64,000 nt of DNA. Source: Nitrospira sp. GTDB taxonomy: Bacteria; Nitrospirota; Nitrospiria; Nitrospirales; Nitrospiraceae. A program made the position numbers and the translations under genes. The stretch's first letter is position 1. Every line of letters begins with the position of its first letter. Location: assembly GCA_024998625.1 (NCBI GenBank), contig JACOEL010000016.1, forward strand, positions 1-64,000, given 5' to 3'. The notes beneath the pieces were generated by a model. That model did not search any database, was not told the origin of the DNA, and was given only the letters and a program-made list of their open reading frames with translations. Shown here in pieces: positions 47,931 to 57,776 of this stretch.

Positions 47931-48581
47931 ATGACCGATCTCGTGTTGCCGAAAATTGATGCTTACGCGGCTGCCTATTCATTGCCCGAAACTCCCATCC
48001 GCCGCGCGCTTCGCGAGGAGACGGAACGGACGATGGAGTTTGCGCGTATGTTGGTGGGGCCGCTTGAAGGGGCCTTCCTGCATATGATGGCCCGCCTGGT
48101 GCAGGCCAAGCGAGTGCTGGAAATCGGCATGTTCACGGGCTATAGCGCGCTGTGTTTTGCCGAGGCGTTGCCGGATCAAGGGCGGGTCACGACGTGTGAA
48201 ATCGATGACGCGTCTGCAGCGGTTGCCCGGCGATTTTTTGCGCAATCCCCCCATGGTCGCAAGGTCGAGATCCATATGGGGCCGGCTTTGGAGACGATGG
48301 CGGGACTCAGGGGTCCCTTCGATCTTATTTTTATCGATGCCGACAAGCAAAACTATGTGAGTTACTATCGCCGCGCGATGGAGTTGTTGTCCCCGCGCGG
48401 GGTGATTCTCATCGACAATGTGTTGTGGGACGGCGGCGTGTTGCTCGAACCGCCGCCCGATGACCGTACTGCTGCGATTCAGGAACTCAACCGGGTCGTG
48501 AGGACGGACAAGCGGGTGTCCGCTGTGTTGGCGACCATCCGGGACGGGATCTGGATCATCACCCCGACACCATCCGCCTAG
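47931..48581 (+). CDS. O-methyltransferase, class I SAM (caffeoyl-CoA OMT type)
   Basis: 216 residues from the ATG at 47931 (CGGAGTG upstream). SAM-binding motif I VLEIGMFTGYSALCFAEALP, acidic loop VTTCEIDD, and metal-site motif LIFIDADKQNYVSYYRRAME with VILIDNVLWDGGV are typical of the cation-dependent family. C-terminus VSAVLATIRDGIWI. It methylates hydroxyl groups of small catechol-type substrates; the substrate is unknown. Confidence 0.85.
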   Translation: MTDLVLPKIDAYAAAYSLPETPIRRALREETERTMEFARMLVGPLEGAFLHMMARLVQAKRVLEIGMFTGYSALCFAEALPDQGRVTTCEIDDASAAVARRFFAQSPHGRKVEIHMGPALETMAGLRGPFDLIFIDADKQNYVSYYRRAMELLSPRGVILIDNVLWDGGVLLEPPPDDRTAAIQELNRVVRTDKRVSAVLATIRDGIWIITPTPSA

Positions 48582-48640
48582 AAGCCGGTATTCGCGGCCC
48601 GTGGCAACCCACGTGTGTCGTCGATTGAGGAATTGCGTCC

Positions 48641-49552
48641 ATGCAGAAGCCATCGGTATTTGCCGCCTATGCCGCGTTGACCACCTCGGCGCTAGTCTGG
48701 GGCGGGTCCATTGTGGGGCAGAAGCTGGCGCTCGGCGCGTTTTCGGCAGTGGAAACGTCCCTGTTGCGCAGCTTCGGCGCGCTGGTGATCCTGATTCCTC
48801 TCTGGTGGTGGAGCGAAGGCGGGCGTACGACGTGGACCGCTCGCGATCTCAAGCTGTTGTCGCTGCTGGGGCTGGGGGTCCTGGGTAACCATCTTCTGAC
48901 TCTCATCGGCCTGCGTTACATCGGCGCTGCGACCGCCGGCGTGATTATCGGCGCCAGCCCGGCCATTACGGCTTTGCTGTCGTCCCTGCTCGTGCGAGAT
49001 ATTCCGTTCAAAACGGTGGCGGCTGGTTGTGCGGTCTCCTTTGCCGGAGTCGCACTCGTGTCCGGTATCGGAGGAGAGGCGCCGAGTGGGGATAGTCCCT
49101 GGCTGGGCGGCATGTTGGTGTTGTTGGGATTGGTCAGTTGGGCGCTGTATTCCATCGGCGGTCGCCAGGTGATGGAGCGGCTGTCTCCGCTCACCGTCAA
49201 CTGGACGACACTGCTGCTGTCGCTCCTGTTGCAGATTCCTCTGCTGTGGACCGATCAGAAGTTGCTGCTTACGGGAGCGAGTGTGGTACCGGTCTCAGGG
49301 TGGGTGGCCTTAGGGTATCTCATCGTGTTCGCCACGGCATTGGGGCAGCAGGCCTGGTTGTATGGGGTGCAAGGGGTGGGTCCTTCGCGGGCCGGCGTGT
49401 TCGTGAATCTCATCCCGGTATCGGCTCTGCTTCTGTCCGCGCTCGTGTTGGGTGAGGCGATCGGCATCCGCGAGATCGTGGGTATTGTGCTCATCCTTGC
49501 CGGCGTCTGGCTGGTCGGTTGGCAATCGGCCCGGCTCAAGCAAGCCGACTGA
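48641..49552 (+). CDS. EamA/DMT-family transporter
   Basis: 303 residues with ten predicted membrane segments in two repeats. EamA features: TSALVWGGSIVGQKLALGAF, YIGAATAGVIIGASPAITAL, VSWALYSIGGRQVMERLSPL, and GPSRAGVFVNLIPVSALLLS with the second-repeat GExxxxxxxxG pattern. A metabolite exporter; substrate unknown. It starts 59 bases after the methyltransferase and may share its transcript. Confidence 0.85.
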   Translation: MQKPSVFAAYAALTTSALVWGGSIVGQKLALGAFSAVETSLLRSFGALVILIPLWWWSEGGRTTWTARDLKLLSLLGLGVLGNHLLTLIGLRYIGAATAGVIIGASPAITALLSSLLVRDIPFKTVAAGCAVSFAGVALVSGIGGEAPSGDSPWLGGMLVLLGLVSWALYSIGGRQVMERLSPLTVNWTTLLLSLLLQIPLLWTDQKLLLTGASVVPVSGWVALGYLIVFATALGQQAWLYGVQGVGPSRAGVFVNLIPVSALLLSALVLGEAIGIREIVGIVLILAGVWLVGWQSARLKQAD

Positions 49553-49867
49553 TGCGCCGTCCATTCTTTACACAGATGTTCTTCCCGCCCACAGATAGAC
49601 GCAGTAGGTTGTTGTAACATCATCGGTTTATCGACGCAGGTCGCACTTCCGTAAAGCAGCGGTTTCGACACTCATCTATTAATTAGGCCTTCCTGAAGCC
49701 GTGGCTCTGCTTTGCTGCATCGGTATGTCACGCAAGTCCACTCCGTGATTCGGGTCCGCATTCAGGAGTTGACTACTCATAGTCTTGCTCCCTTTTCGTC
49801 GTCTCACCTGATGAGATGGCGTGCCTGTCTACCGTGACTCCATGGAGTAGGGCCATAGTAGGGCCGA
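49553..49867. other. 315-bp intergenic stretch before the hybrid kinase
   Basis: No gene is recognised. A TGG...TTGCT sequence around 49693 is one base short of proper sigma-54 spacing. Nothing else seen. Confidence 0.5.
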
Positions 49868-52800
49868 TTGCCGGGGTTTACCTCAGTGAATCATGGGCGT
49901 ATCTTACGGAAGGTTATTGGAAAACCGACTTGCGAATCGGTTATCCGTTCGGAAAAGTTGAGGACACGATTCGAGATGCTCCCCGCAATTTGCTTTATAA
50001 CTTTCGGCGTCTTTGCCTTAGATGTGGCGATTCCGCTGGGGCATGGGATCTGGCTTCTGTACCTGTTCCCGCTTTGGCTGAGTTCACGACTGGCCTTGCC
50101 TGCGGCTCCTCTGCGATTGGCCTCGGTATGCACCGTCCTGCTCGTAGTGGGACTGTGGCTTGCGCCCCCCGGAGTCGATGTGACGACGGTGATGTTCAGT
50201 CGTGCCCTGGGTACCGTCATGATTTGGGGAGCCGCCTATCTGCTGTCGCAGCGGCGGGAAGCGGAGGACGCACTTCGTTCCGCCAATAGCCGTTTGGAAT
50301 TGCGAGTGGCGGAGCAGACGAAGAATCTGGTGTCCGTCAACGACCGGCTGAGGGCTCAATTGGTTGAGCAGCAGCGGATAGAGGCCGAGCTGCGTGAGAG
50401 TCGCCAGCGGTTCGAACTGGCTGCGGAAGGTGCGGATGTTGGGGTGTGGGAGTGGGACCTGCAGGAACACACCGCCTACTATTCCCCGCGCTGGAAAAGC
50501 CAGCTTGGATGCGCCGAATCGGAAATCGGGGGGACGGTCGCCGACTGGGAGGCGCGTCTTCACCCTGACGATCGCGCGCGGGCGCTGGCGACGGTCACGT
50601 TGTTTCAGGAAGGATATACCAAACAGTATCGTCTGGACCATCGCCTCCGGCATCACGATGGGTCCTATCGTTGGATTTCCTCGCTGGGCGCGGGAGTGTT
50701 CGATGAGCAGGGGCGGATGATCCGGATGACCGGCATTCACCTCGATGTTACCGCGAGGACACAGGCTGAGGAGGCGAGACGAGAAAGCGAAGACCGATAC
50801 CGCGCATTGGTGGAACAGGCCGGCGATATCATTTATCGAACCGATGCCGACGGGAGGTTCACCTACTGTAACCCGACCTCGCTTCGTGTCCTGGGCTATC
50901 TTCCGGAGGAGTTGCTCGGTCGGCACTACTTAGAGATCATTCTGCCGCAGTGCCGTTCGCAAGCCGCGCGGTTCTATGGCCGCCAGTTTATCCGTAAAAC
51001 GCCTCGTACCGTCTATGAGGTGCCGGTGGCTACCAAGGACGGCCGGGAAGTGTGGTTGGGGCAACATACGCAGCTGTTACTGGAGGGGGGCGTCGTCAGC
51101 GGCTTTCAAGTGGTGGCCCGGGATATCACCGAGCGGAAAGGGGTCGAGCAGGCGTTGCGCGAAAGCGAGGAGCGCTTTTCCAAGGCGTTTCACAGCAGTC
51201 CGGCCGGGATGGCGATCAGCCGACTTGAGGACGGTCGGGTGCTCGACGTGAATGAGGCATTCGTGCGGGTGTCCGGATTTTCCCGTGAAGAGCTGATCGG
51301 CATGTCCTCGCTCGACGTCGGAATCTGGGTGAATCCGGAGGATCGCCGGCACTTGGCCGAGATACTGAGGCGAGACGGGTTTCTGCGACATCTGGAAAAA
51401 GAGTTCCGCACGAAATCCGGCGAGGTGCGGCACGGGCTGTTCAATGTCGAGCCGGTTTGCATCGGCCGGGAGACCTGCGTGCTCACCCTCGTGCTGGACA
51501 TCACGAGACGCACGGAGGCGGAGGCGGCGTTGCGTCGCAGTCAATCAGTGCTGCAGGCGCACCAACATGCCTTGATGCGTCTGACAAAAAGCCAGCATAT
51601 CGGGTCGGGAGACTGGCAGTCGGCGCTGGAAGAACTGATGCAGACGTCGGCACTGGTGCTGGCCGTGGATCGGGCGAGTGTCTGGTTGCTGGATCGAACC
51701 GGAACAATACTGGACTGTGTGGAGCTGTATGAGCAAGGTCAGGCGCGGCATTCACGGGGGCAACGATTGAATGTGGCCGAGTACCCCCGCTACTTCGCAG
51801 AATTGCTCCAGGAGCAAATGGTCGATGCGCATGATGTCGCCGCTGATCCTCGCACGAGCGAGTTGGTGCAGCCCTATCTCGGGGCTCTCGGGATTGCTTC
51901 ATTGTTGGACGTGCCCATTTTCTTCGGCGGTCGATTGGCCGGCGTGGTCTGTCATGAGCGGGTCGGCGTGCCGCGCGAGTGGACGCGAGAAGAAGTGCAG
52001 TTCGCCACGTCCGTCGGGAATCTCGTGACCCTGGCCTACGAAGCGAAGCAACGGCTGGAGGCTGAAAATGCGCTCATGGCGGCGAAGGAGGCGGCCGAGT
52101 TCGCGAACCGGGCCAAGAGCGACTTCCTGGCGACCATGAGCCATGAGATCAGGACTCCGATGAATGCGATCGTCGGCATGGCGGATCTGTTGTCGGAAAC
52201 ACCCTTGAGCGAGGATCAGCGGGAGTATGTGCAGATTTTTCGCGACGCCGGGAGCAACCTGCTCAGCCTGATCAACGATGTGCTGGATCTCTCAAAAATC
52301 GAAGCCGGCCACTTGGATCTGGATTTGGTGGACTTCGATCTCAACGACCTGGTGCAACGGGCGGCTGAACTGGTTGCCGTGCGCGCCAGCGAGAAAAACC
52401 TGGAGTTGGCCTACCAGATTCAGCCGGATGTGCCGACGTCGCTGGTGGGCGACCCGAATCGTCTCCGGCAGGTGCTGCTCAACCTGTTGGGCAATGCCAT
52501 CAAGTTCACCGATGAAGGCGAAGTGGTCTTGCGTGTGGAACGGGACCCGCAGGCGGACGGCCCCGGGACCATCCTGTTTACGGTGCGGGATACCGGCATC
52601 GGAATTCCCACAGACAAGCTGGCTGCCATCTTCGAACAATTTACCCAGGTGGATTCCTCAACGACCCGTCCGTACAGCGGCACCGGGCTTGGATTGACGA
52701 TTTCCCGGCGATTGGTTGAGCGGATGGGCGGCAAAATGTGGGTGGACAGCGAGCTGGGCAGGGGGAGTACGTTCAGCTTCACCGCCAAGTTTGCCGTGCA

Positions 52801-53995
52801 TGTTCAACCCGCGCCGGCGGTTCCGCCGGCGCAGTGGGAGCAATTGGCGAGCTTGCGGACCTTGATCGTGGACGACAATGCGACTAACCGCCTGATTGTG
52901 CGGGAAACGCTGGCGGGATGGGGCATTCCCGCGGCCGAAGTCCCGGGCGGCGAGGAGGCGCTGTTCGAGCTGCGTCGCGCGTCGAAGGCCGGTGTGCCGT
53001 ATCGATTGGTGATCTTGGATGTGCGCATGCCGAAACTCAGCGGGTGGCAGGTTGCGGAGACGATTTCACGTACGCCGGGCCTGGCAGGGGTATCCATGAT
53101 CATGCTGACCTCCGAACGGCGCGCCGGGGACCAGGCGCGGGCCCGTGAGTGCGGAGTCGTGCGCTATCTCACGAAACCGTTTCGACGATCGGATTTGTTC
53201 AACGGCATGATGGCGGTGATCGGCAAGGCGGCGCTAGCTGAGGGGCATGCGCTGTTGCCTCAGCCGCTTGATTCGACCGGGGAAATGCCTGGGCTGAAGG
53301 TCCTGTTGGCCGAAGATTTTGTCGACAACCGCCGCATGATGGAGTTTTATTTCAAATCGACACCCCATCGGGTTGAGACGGCGGCCAACGGCCAACTTGC
53401 CGTCGAGATGTTCCAGAGGGGCTCGTACGATCTGGTGCTGATGGATATTCAGATGCCCGTGCTGGATGGGTATGCCGCGACGAGGGCGATCCGGTCGTGG
53501 GAGCAGGCGCAGGGCCGGAGTCCGGTACCGATTCTGGCGCTGACGGCCAATGCGTTGCAGAGTGAAGTCCAGCGGAGTCTGGATGCGGGGTGTACGGCGC
53601 ATTTGACGAAACCCATCCGTAAGGCCCGCCTGCTGGAAGCCATACAACTGTATTTCCATACGTCCGTTCCGGTCGCGTCGTCGTCGGATGCGTCAGCCGA
53701 ATCCATCGTGTTGCAGGTGAACGGAGAGTTTGAATCCCTGATGCCGGGGTTCCTGGAGCATCGACGGCAGGAACTCGTCCAGATTGCGGACGCATTGGAT
53801 CGAGGAGATTTTGAGACGATTCGCGAAATCGGGCATGGACTTAAGGGGGCCGGGGGGACCTATGGCCTCGAAGCAATCAGCGCCTATGGGCGAGCCTTGG
53901 AGACGGCGGCGGGTCAGAAGGACGGCGAGTGCGTTCGCGAGGCGCTTCATAGGCTCACCCGTTTTCTAGAGCGGCTGCAACTGGTCTATGTGTAA
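49868..53995 (+). CDS. Large hybrid sensor histidine kinase (PAS-PAS-PAS-GAF-HK-REC-REC-HPt)
   Basis: 1375 residues; a start at Met37 is possible. N-terminal membrane segments (about residues 37-125). Three PAS regions follow (about 175-300, 305-425, 430-550), a GAF (560-735), the HisKA box with His759 (MSHEIRTPMNAIVGMADLL), and a HATPase with N, G1 and G2 boxes (NLLGNAIKFT, DTGIGIP, GTGLGLTIS). Then come receivers with D1051 (VILDVRMPKLSGW) and D1193 (LVLMDIQMPVLDGY) and an HPt domain with His1323 (EIGHGLKGAGG). A complete phosphorelay in one chain. The sigma-54 activator 14 bases downstream is the probable output. Confidence 0.9.
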   Translation: MPGFTSVNHGRILRKVIGKPTCESVIRSEKLRTRFEMLPAICFITFGVFALDVAIPLGHGIWLLYLFPLWLSSRLALPAAPLRLASVCTVLLVVGLWLAPPGVDVTTVMFSRALGTVMIWGAAYLLSQRREAEDALRSANSRLELRVAEQTKNLVSVNDRLRAQLVEQQRIEAELRESRQRFELAAEGADVGVWEWDLQEHTAYYSPRWKSQLGCAESEIGGTVADWEARLHPDDRARALATVTLFQEGYTKQYRLDHRLRHHDGSYRWISSLGAGVFDEQGRMIRMTGIHLDVTARTQAEEARRESEDRYRALVEQAGDIIYRTDADGRFTYCNPTSLRVLGYLPEELLGRHYLEIILPQCRSQAARFYGRQFIRKTPRTVYEVPVATKDGREVWLGQHTQLLLEGGVVSGFQVVARDITERKGVEQALRESEERFSKAFHSSPAGMAISRLEDGRVLDVNEAFVRVSGFSREELIGMSSLDVGIWVNPEDRRHLAEILRRDGFLRHLEKEFRTKSGEVRHGLFNVEPVCIGRETCVLTLVLDITRRTEAEAALRRSQSVLQAHQHALMRLTKSQHIGSGDWQSALEELMQTSALVLAVDRASVWLLDRTGTILDCVELYEQGQARHSRGQRLNVAEYPRYFAELLQEQMVDAHDVAADPRTSELVQPYLGALGIASLLDVPIFFGGRLAGVVCHERVGVPREWTREEVQFATSVGNLVTLAYEAKQRLEAENALMAAKEAAEFANRAKSDFLATMSHEIRTPMNAIVGMADLLSETPLSEDQREYVQIFRDAGSNLLSLINDVLDLSKIEAGHLDLDLVDFDLNDLVQRAAELVAVRASEKNLELAYQIQPDVPTSLVGDPNRLRQVLLNLLGNAIKFTDEGEVVLRVERDPQADGPGTILFTVRDTGIGIPTDKLAAIFEQFTQVDSSTTRPYSGTGLGLTISRRLVERMGGKMWVDSELGRGSTFSFTAKFAVHVQPAPAVPPAQWEQLASLRTLIVDDNATNRLIVRETLAGWGIPAAEVPGGEEALFELRRASKAGVPYRLVILDVRMPKLSGWQVAETISRTPGLAGVSMIMLTSERRAGDQARARECGVVRYLTKPFRRSDLFNGMMAVIGKAALAEGHALLPQPLDSTGEMPGLKVLLAEDFVDNRRMMEFYFKSTPHRVETAANGQLAVEMFQRGSYDLVLMDIQMPVLDGYAATRAIRSWEQAQGRSPVPILALTANALQSEVQRSLDAGCTAHLTKPIRKARLLEAIQLYFHTSVPVASSSDASAESIVLQVNGEFESLMPGFLEHRRQELVQIADALDRGDFETIREIGHGLKGAGGTYGLEAISAYGRALETAAGQKDGECVREALHRLTRFLERLQLVYV

Positions 53996-54009
53996 GGAGT
54001 AAGCAAGCC

Positions 54010-55404
54010 ATGCGTGTCTTGCTGGTGGAAGACCACATCGATATCCGACGCCTGTTCGAACAGGTTATTGAGGCGCGGGGACATGATGTCACGGCTTGTG
54101 CGGACGGCGAGTCGGCCTGGGAGGCCTACAGTCGGCGGCCCTATGAACTCGTGCTGCTCGATTGGGAGTTGCGAGGGGGCGGAATGGACGGCCTGCAGGT
54201 GTGTCGGACCATTCGATCGAGTCCCGGCGGCGACCGCTGTGTCATCGTCATGATCACCGGGCATGATTCTCCGGAATCCTTGCGTACGGCGCTCCAGGCG
54301 GGGGTCAACGACTATCTGGTGAAGCCCGTCGGTGTCGAGTTCTTGAAGCTGCGGCTGACGATTGCGGAACAGTGGGTGGAGAGTGTGCGACGGCGCTTCG
54401 CGGCGGAAGATCAAGCGCAGGCCTTGCAGTCGCAGTTAGCCGATCACGGCAAGTTCCATGACTTGATCGGCCGGAGTCCGGCGATGGTGGTGCTCTACGA
54501 AGGGATCCAGAAGATCGCCGCCGTGGATGCGACCGTGTTGATCGAAGGCGAAACCGGCACGGGAAAAGAATTGGTGGCCCGCGCAATTCATCTCTCCAGC
54601 CGCCGCGCGTCCCACACCTTTTTAGCCGTCAATTGCGCCGGGTTCACCGACTCGATTCTGGGCAGCCAGCTCTTCGGTCATAAGAAGGGGGCCTTCACGG
54701 GGGCGATCGATAATCAGGAAGGTGTGTTTGAGGCCGCGCAGGGGGGCACCATATTTCTGGATGAGATCGGCGATATTTCTCCTGCCGTGCAGACCAGTCT
54801 CCTGCGTGTGCTGCAGGAGCGTGAAGTGACCCGATTGGGAGAATCCAAGCCGCGCAAGGTGGATGTGCGAGTGGTGGTAGCGACACACCACAACCTCGCG
54901 GAAGATGTGGAAAAAGGTACATTCAGACGGGACCTGCTGTATCGCATCAAGGTGGCTCGGCTCCAACTCGCCCCGCTTCGTGAACGGCCCACCGACATTC
55001 CGTTACTGGTCCATGCCTTTCTCGGACAGTTCCGGTCCGTGATGGAGAAGCCTGTGTTACAGGTGAGCCCGGAAGCGCTGCAGCTTCTCATCAGCCATTC
55101 GTGGCCCGGTAATGTGCGAGAACTCAAAAGTGCGGTGGAGTCGGCCCTGATTCATTGTAAGGGGACCGTGGTGCGGGTGGAGGATCTTCCGCCGGAGGTC
55201 CGGCATCCAGAGCCTCCGGCGACCTATGTGCCTCTTCAACGCCAGGACGAACGGACGCGCATGGTTGGGGCCTTGCAGCAAACGGGCGGCAACCGTTCGG
55301 AGGCGGCACGCTTGTTGGGGATGAGCCGGCGAACCTTCTATCGCCGCCTGGCTGAATACGATGTGTCTGCACTGGGTGATGGGGAGGATGCCTCGCTTCA
55401 GTGA
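54010..55404 (+). CDS. NtrC-type sigma-54-dependent response regulator
   Basis: 464 residues. Receiver with D51 (ELVLLDWELRGGG). The AAA+ domain has Walker A GETGTGKE (residues 180-187), the sigma-54 contact loop GAFTGA (227-232) and FLDEIGDIS. C-terminal Fis-type helix-turn-helix: GGNRSEAARLLGMSRRTFYR. The receiver has a short insertion (RGGGMDGL). It would activate sigma-54 promoters when phosphorylated by the adjacent kinase. Two candidate sigma-54 promoters lie at 55688 and 57665. Confidence 0.9.
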   Translation: MRVLLVEDHIDIRRLFEQVIEARGHDVTACADGESAWEAYSRRPYELVLLDWELRGGGMDGLQVCRTIRSSPGGDRCVIVMITGHDSPESLRTALQAGVNDYLVKPVGVEFLKLRLTIAEQWVESVRRRFAAEDQAQALQSQLADHGKFHDLIGRSPAMVVLYEGIQKIAAVDATVLIEGETGTGKELVARAIHLSSRRASHTFLAVNCAGFTDSILGSQLFGHKKGAFTGAIDNQEGVFEAAQGGTIFLDEIGDISPAVQTSLLRVLQEREVTRLGESKPRKVDVRVVVATHHNLAEDVEKGTFRRDLLYRIKVARLQLAPLRERPTDIPLLVHAFLGQFRSVMEKPVLQVSPEALQLLISHSWPGNVRELKSAVESALIHCKGTVVRVEDLPPEVRHPEPPATYVPLQRQDERTRMVGALQQTGGNRSEAARLLGMSRRTFYRRLAEYDVSALGDGEDASLQ

Positions 55405-55562
55405 ATCCTCCTCGATGGCGATCTAAAAGCGGGGGCCGGCACCTCCGCGCGTCAAATAAATCTTTCCCCCGGTCCACCATTCTTCTTTTTTCACCTGACG
55501 CGCCATCCGCGCGCATCAGATTCAGCCTGCGCGCTCCCGCGCGAGCAGGTGGCGCGACTGTG

Positions 55563-55703
55563 TTGAGGCACATGGCACAGGTCTGACACAACTCATTGCG
55601 CCATGTCCTTGACGCACGAAATGGACGGATTTTCTATTGATCGGCGTAAGTCCCTAGTATTTCTTGATGCTTCGTTGCCATCGCGGATGGCACGATCCTT
55701 GAT
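55563..55703 (+). promoter_or_regulatory. Candidate sigma-54 promoter and activator site, module A
   Basis: TGGCACGATCCTTGAT at 55688-55703 has -24/-12 spacing (GG, 10 bases, GA instead of GC). Upstream, TTGAGGCACA (55563-55572) resembles a motif ahead of module B and could be an activator site. The gene at 55782 follows. Confidence 0.6.
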
Positions 55704-55781
55704 ATGAGGAAGAGGCATGAGAGCAAGTTGCCACCGGCAGTAATGAGTCGAGCGACGAGGAGAGGCCAAGAGGGAACGCAT

Positions 55782-56048
55782 ATGGATGTCGCGGGATTTT
55801 TACTCTTATACGATGTGGGCTACGACGTGTTGGCGACGATTCCGCCCTCATCCTTCGGTCCCTTCGATCAGCCTGATGTGAAAGAACAGATTGACGGATA
55901 TGGGATCGATATGTCGCGAGTGCCGCACCGGACATGGACAGATCAAGCAAGGGCAGTCGGAGCTGTGCTGACATGCCTGCAAGGGTTGTCGCCCAGCTCA
56001 TCGGGATTTCCGACCGCGACTCGTGAAGGAATGAAGGGCCTGAACTAG
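55782..56048 (+). CDS. Small protein of module A, unknown
   Basis: 88 residues from the ATG at 55782 (GAGGGAACGC upstream). MDVAGFLLLYDVGYDVLATI, PPSSFGPFDQPDVKEQIDGY has no known domain. It stands first behind the sigma-54-type promoter and 18 bases before the LuxR-type gene, like the 57777 gene in module B. Confidence 0.55.
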   Translation: MDVAGFLLLYDVGYDVLATIPPSSFGPFDQPDVKEQIDGYGIDMSRVPHRTWTDQARAVGAVLTCLQGLSPSSSGFPTATREGMKGLN

Positions 56049-56066
56049 AACCAAGGAGAGAGCACC

Positions 56067-56387
56067 ATGTGGAGTGAACAACAGAATGTTGCGCAGGTCG
56101 AACATGAGGCGAATGTGCAAGCCTCGCCAGCTGGGATCGGGCAGGCGTTGGGCGGCGGCCTGGCGGTCAAGCGACGTCCCGAAGATTTGACTCCTCGCGA
56201 ACAGGAAATCTTGCAGTTGGTCTGGGCTGGACTGACCAATCGCACGATCGCGGAGCAGCTGCATATCAGCATCAAGACTGCGGAGGCTCACCGCGCCAAT
56301 ATGATGAAAAAATTGCGTGTGTCTAACATTGCGCAACTCTTGAAGACCGCGCTGGAAGAGGGGCTGCTCGCCACCCATGCGGGCTGA
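56067..56387 (+). CDS. LuxR-type helix-turn-helix protein, module A
   Basis: 106 residues. No receiver; the LuxR domain is DLTPREQEILQLVWAGLTNR, TIAEQLHISIKTAEAHRANM, MKKLRVSNIAQLLKTALEEG. About 65% similar by eye to the 58081 protein over 70 residues. It starts 18 bases after the 55782 gene (AAGGAGAGAGC upstream). As a stand-alone output domain its activity may depend on the partner protein or on amount only. Confidence 0.85.
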   Translation: MWSEQQNVAQVEHEANVQASPAGIGQALGGGLAVKRRPEDLTPREQEILQLVWAGLTNRTIAEQLHISIKTAEAHRANMMKKLRVSNIAQLLKTALEEGLLATHAG

Positions 56388-56500
56388 TGGGGTTCGCGGC
56401 GGCCTGCGTTCTCGGGGGAAGTCCCACTCCCGGCGGCGCAGCAGTTCCCCGCGAATCCGCCCCCTCACAGCATAAATGAGGCTCGCGCTGGCGAGGGTGT

Positions 56501-56929
56501 TTGCAGTACAATGCCGCACCGTTGCTGGAGCGAGCCGTGGTCGAACAGCGTATCGAAGAAATCACGCGCGCCAATCTCGCCTTTTATGCCGCGTTTGAAA
56601 GTCTGGACATGCTCCAGATGGACAAAGTGTGGGCGCATCTCGAGTACGTCACCTGCATTCATCCCGGGTGGAGCCTCCGCAGCGACTGGCCGGCGGTGCG
56701 CGATTCATGGGTACTCATCTTCAACAACACCTTCTCGATGAAATTTGAGCTGTCGGACGTGCAGGTTCAGGTCGCGGGGGATCTGGGGTGGGTCATCTGC
56801 ACCGAACATCTCACCAGCCGTCAGGACGACCAGCCGGTCGAAACGCGTGTCCTCGCGACCAATCTCTTTGAGCGTATCGGCGACGAATGGTTGATGATTC
56901 ATCACCATGGCTCGCCGGTGATGGGCTAA
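56501..56929 (+). CDS. SnoaL / NTF2-like protein
   Basis: 142 residues from a TTG at 56501; a GTG at 56537 with GGAG upstream is an equally good start. RIEEITRANLAFYAAFESLD, YVTCIHPGWSLRSDWPAVRD, LATNLFERIGDEWLMIHHHG are the usual cone-shaped NTF2-like pattern of DUF4440/SnoaL-like proteins. Role unknown: ligand binding or a small-molecule enzyme. Confidence 0.75.
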   Translation: MQYNAAPLLERAVVEQRIEEITRANLAFYAAFESLDMLQMDKVWAHLEYVTCIHPGWSLRSDWPAVRDSWVLIFNNTFSMKFELSDVQVQVAGDLGWVICTEHLTSRQDDQPVETRVLATNLFERIGDEWLMIHHHGSPVMG

Positions 56930-56952
56930 CCCCATCGCCGGGGAAATTCCGG

Positions 56953-57360
56953 ATGTCCGGCGAAGATCGAACCTCTGTCGGTGTTCGGTGGTTGGCGCTG
57001 GGACTCTTCTTGCTCACCGGCTGTACCACCGTGGCTCAGGTGACGACGTGGTCGGATGAATCCTGTCGTTACAAGGTCCGGGACCAGCTTGAATCCATCC
57101 TCACGGAGGAGGGCGAACAAGGTGATGTCGCCAATCGCCTGGCCGTGAATACCACCGTGGTGCTGGCGACCGGTTCTTTGGGCCCCCGTCCCTTCGGTGT
57201 CTCTTCGCCTTCCGGCGCCGACTATAGTTTCTTCGTGCAGCGTAAAGGCGAGGGCTGTCTCCTACGATTGTTCGGCCGTCAGAAGGGGTTTACCCGGTAC
57301 ACCAATAACCTGACCTATATTTCCACTCGTTCCCTCGACGGTTGTGCTTGTGCTGAATAA
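56953..57360 (+). CDS. Small lipoprotein of unknown function
   Basis: 135 residues from the ATG at 56953. Leader VGVRWLALGLFLLTGC gives a lipobox with Cys about residue 24. The mature part (YKVRDQLESILTEEGEQGDV, LATGSLGPRPFGVSSPSGAD, LRLFGRQKGFTRYTNNLTYI) has several Cys, including CACAE at the end. Family not recognised. Confidence 0.65.
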   Translation: MSGEDRTSVGVRWLALGLFLLTGCTTVAQVTTWSDESCRYKVRDQLESILTEEGEQGDVANRLAVNTTVVLATGSLGPRPFGVSSPSGADYSFFVQRKGEGCLLRLFGRQKGFTRYTNNLTYISTRSLDGCACAE

Positions 57361-57573
57361 CCGCCGTGTGACGGTTGCGCTTCCCGTTTTCCTGCCGTTC
57401 TCTTTGGTGCTGTAAACCGTCGCCACATCGGTCTCGCACAATTCCCTCTCGCTGTCTGCTTCCTCAAAGTTCCCCAGAATCCGTTCCTATACGGCGATGT
57501 ACCCAGCCAATCTGCCGCCTGACAGTGTCTCACGTTACTGTCTCAGGTTTGAATTCTGGCACACTCTTGTTGC

Positions 57574-57680
57574 TTGTGGCACAACTTGTGGTGTTGGGGA
57601 TGAATCGAGAATTCGTGCTCAACTTATTGTTTTATCTTGAACAATACCTTCTGGCCGGTTCTTGGCACAGGCCTTGATGT
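57574..57680 (+). promoter_or_regulatory. Candidate sigma-54 promoter and activator site, module B
   Basis: TGGCACAGGCCTTGAT at 57665-57680 matches the module A promoter in 13 of 16 positions with identical spacing. TTGTGGCACAA at 57574-57584, an 11-bp palindrome, could be the activator site. The surrounding 57361-57776 stretch has no gene. Confidence 0.6.
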
Positions 57681-57776
57681 AGTGTGGATATGTCTCGTAG
57701 GGCAAAAACCTTGGGGACTTTGATGGAGACGGGCAGTCGGGAGTCCTGACTGTGTGGAAACAAAGGAGAAGTGATC

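Noticed and set aside
49690-49706. Sigma-54 promoter upstream of the hybrid kinase
   Set aside because: The GG and GC elements are one base too close; not supported.
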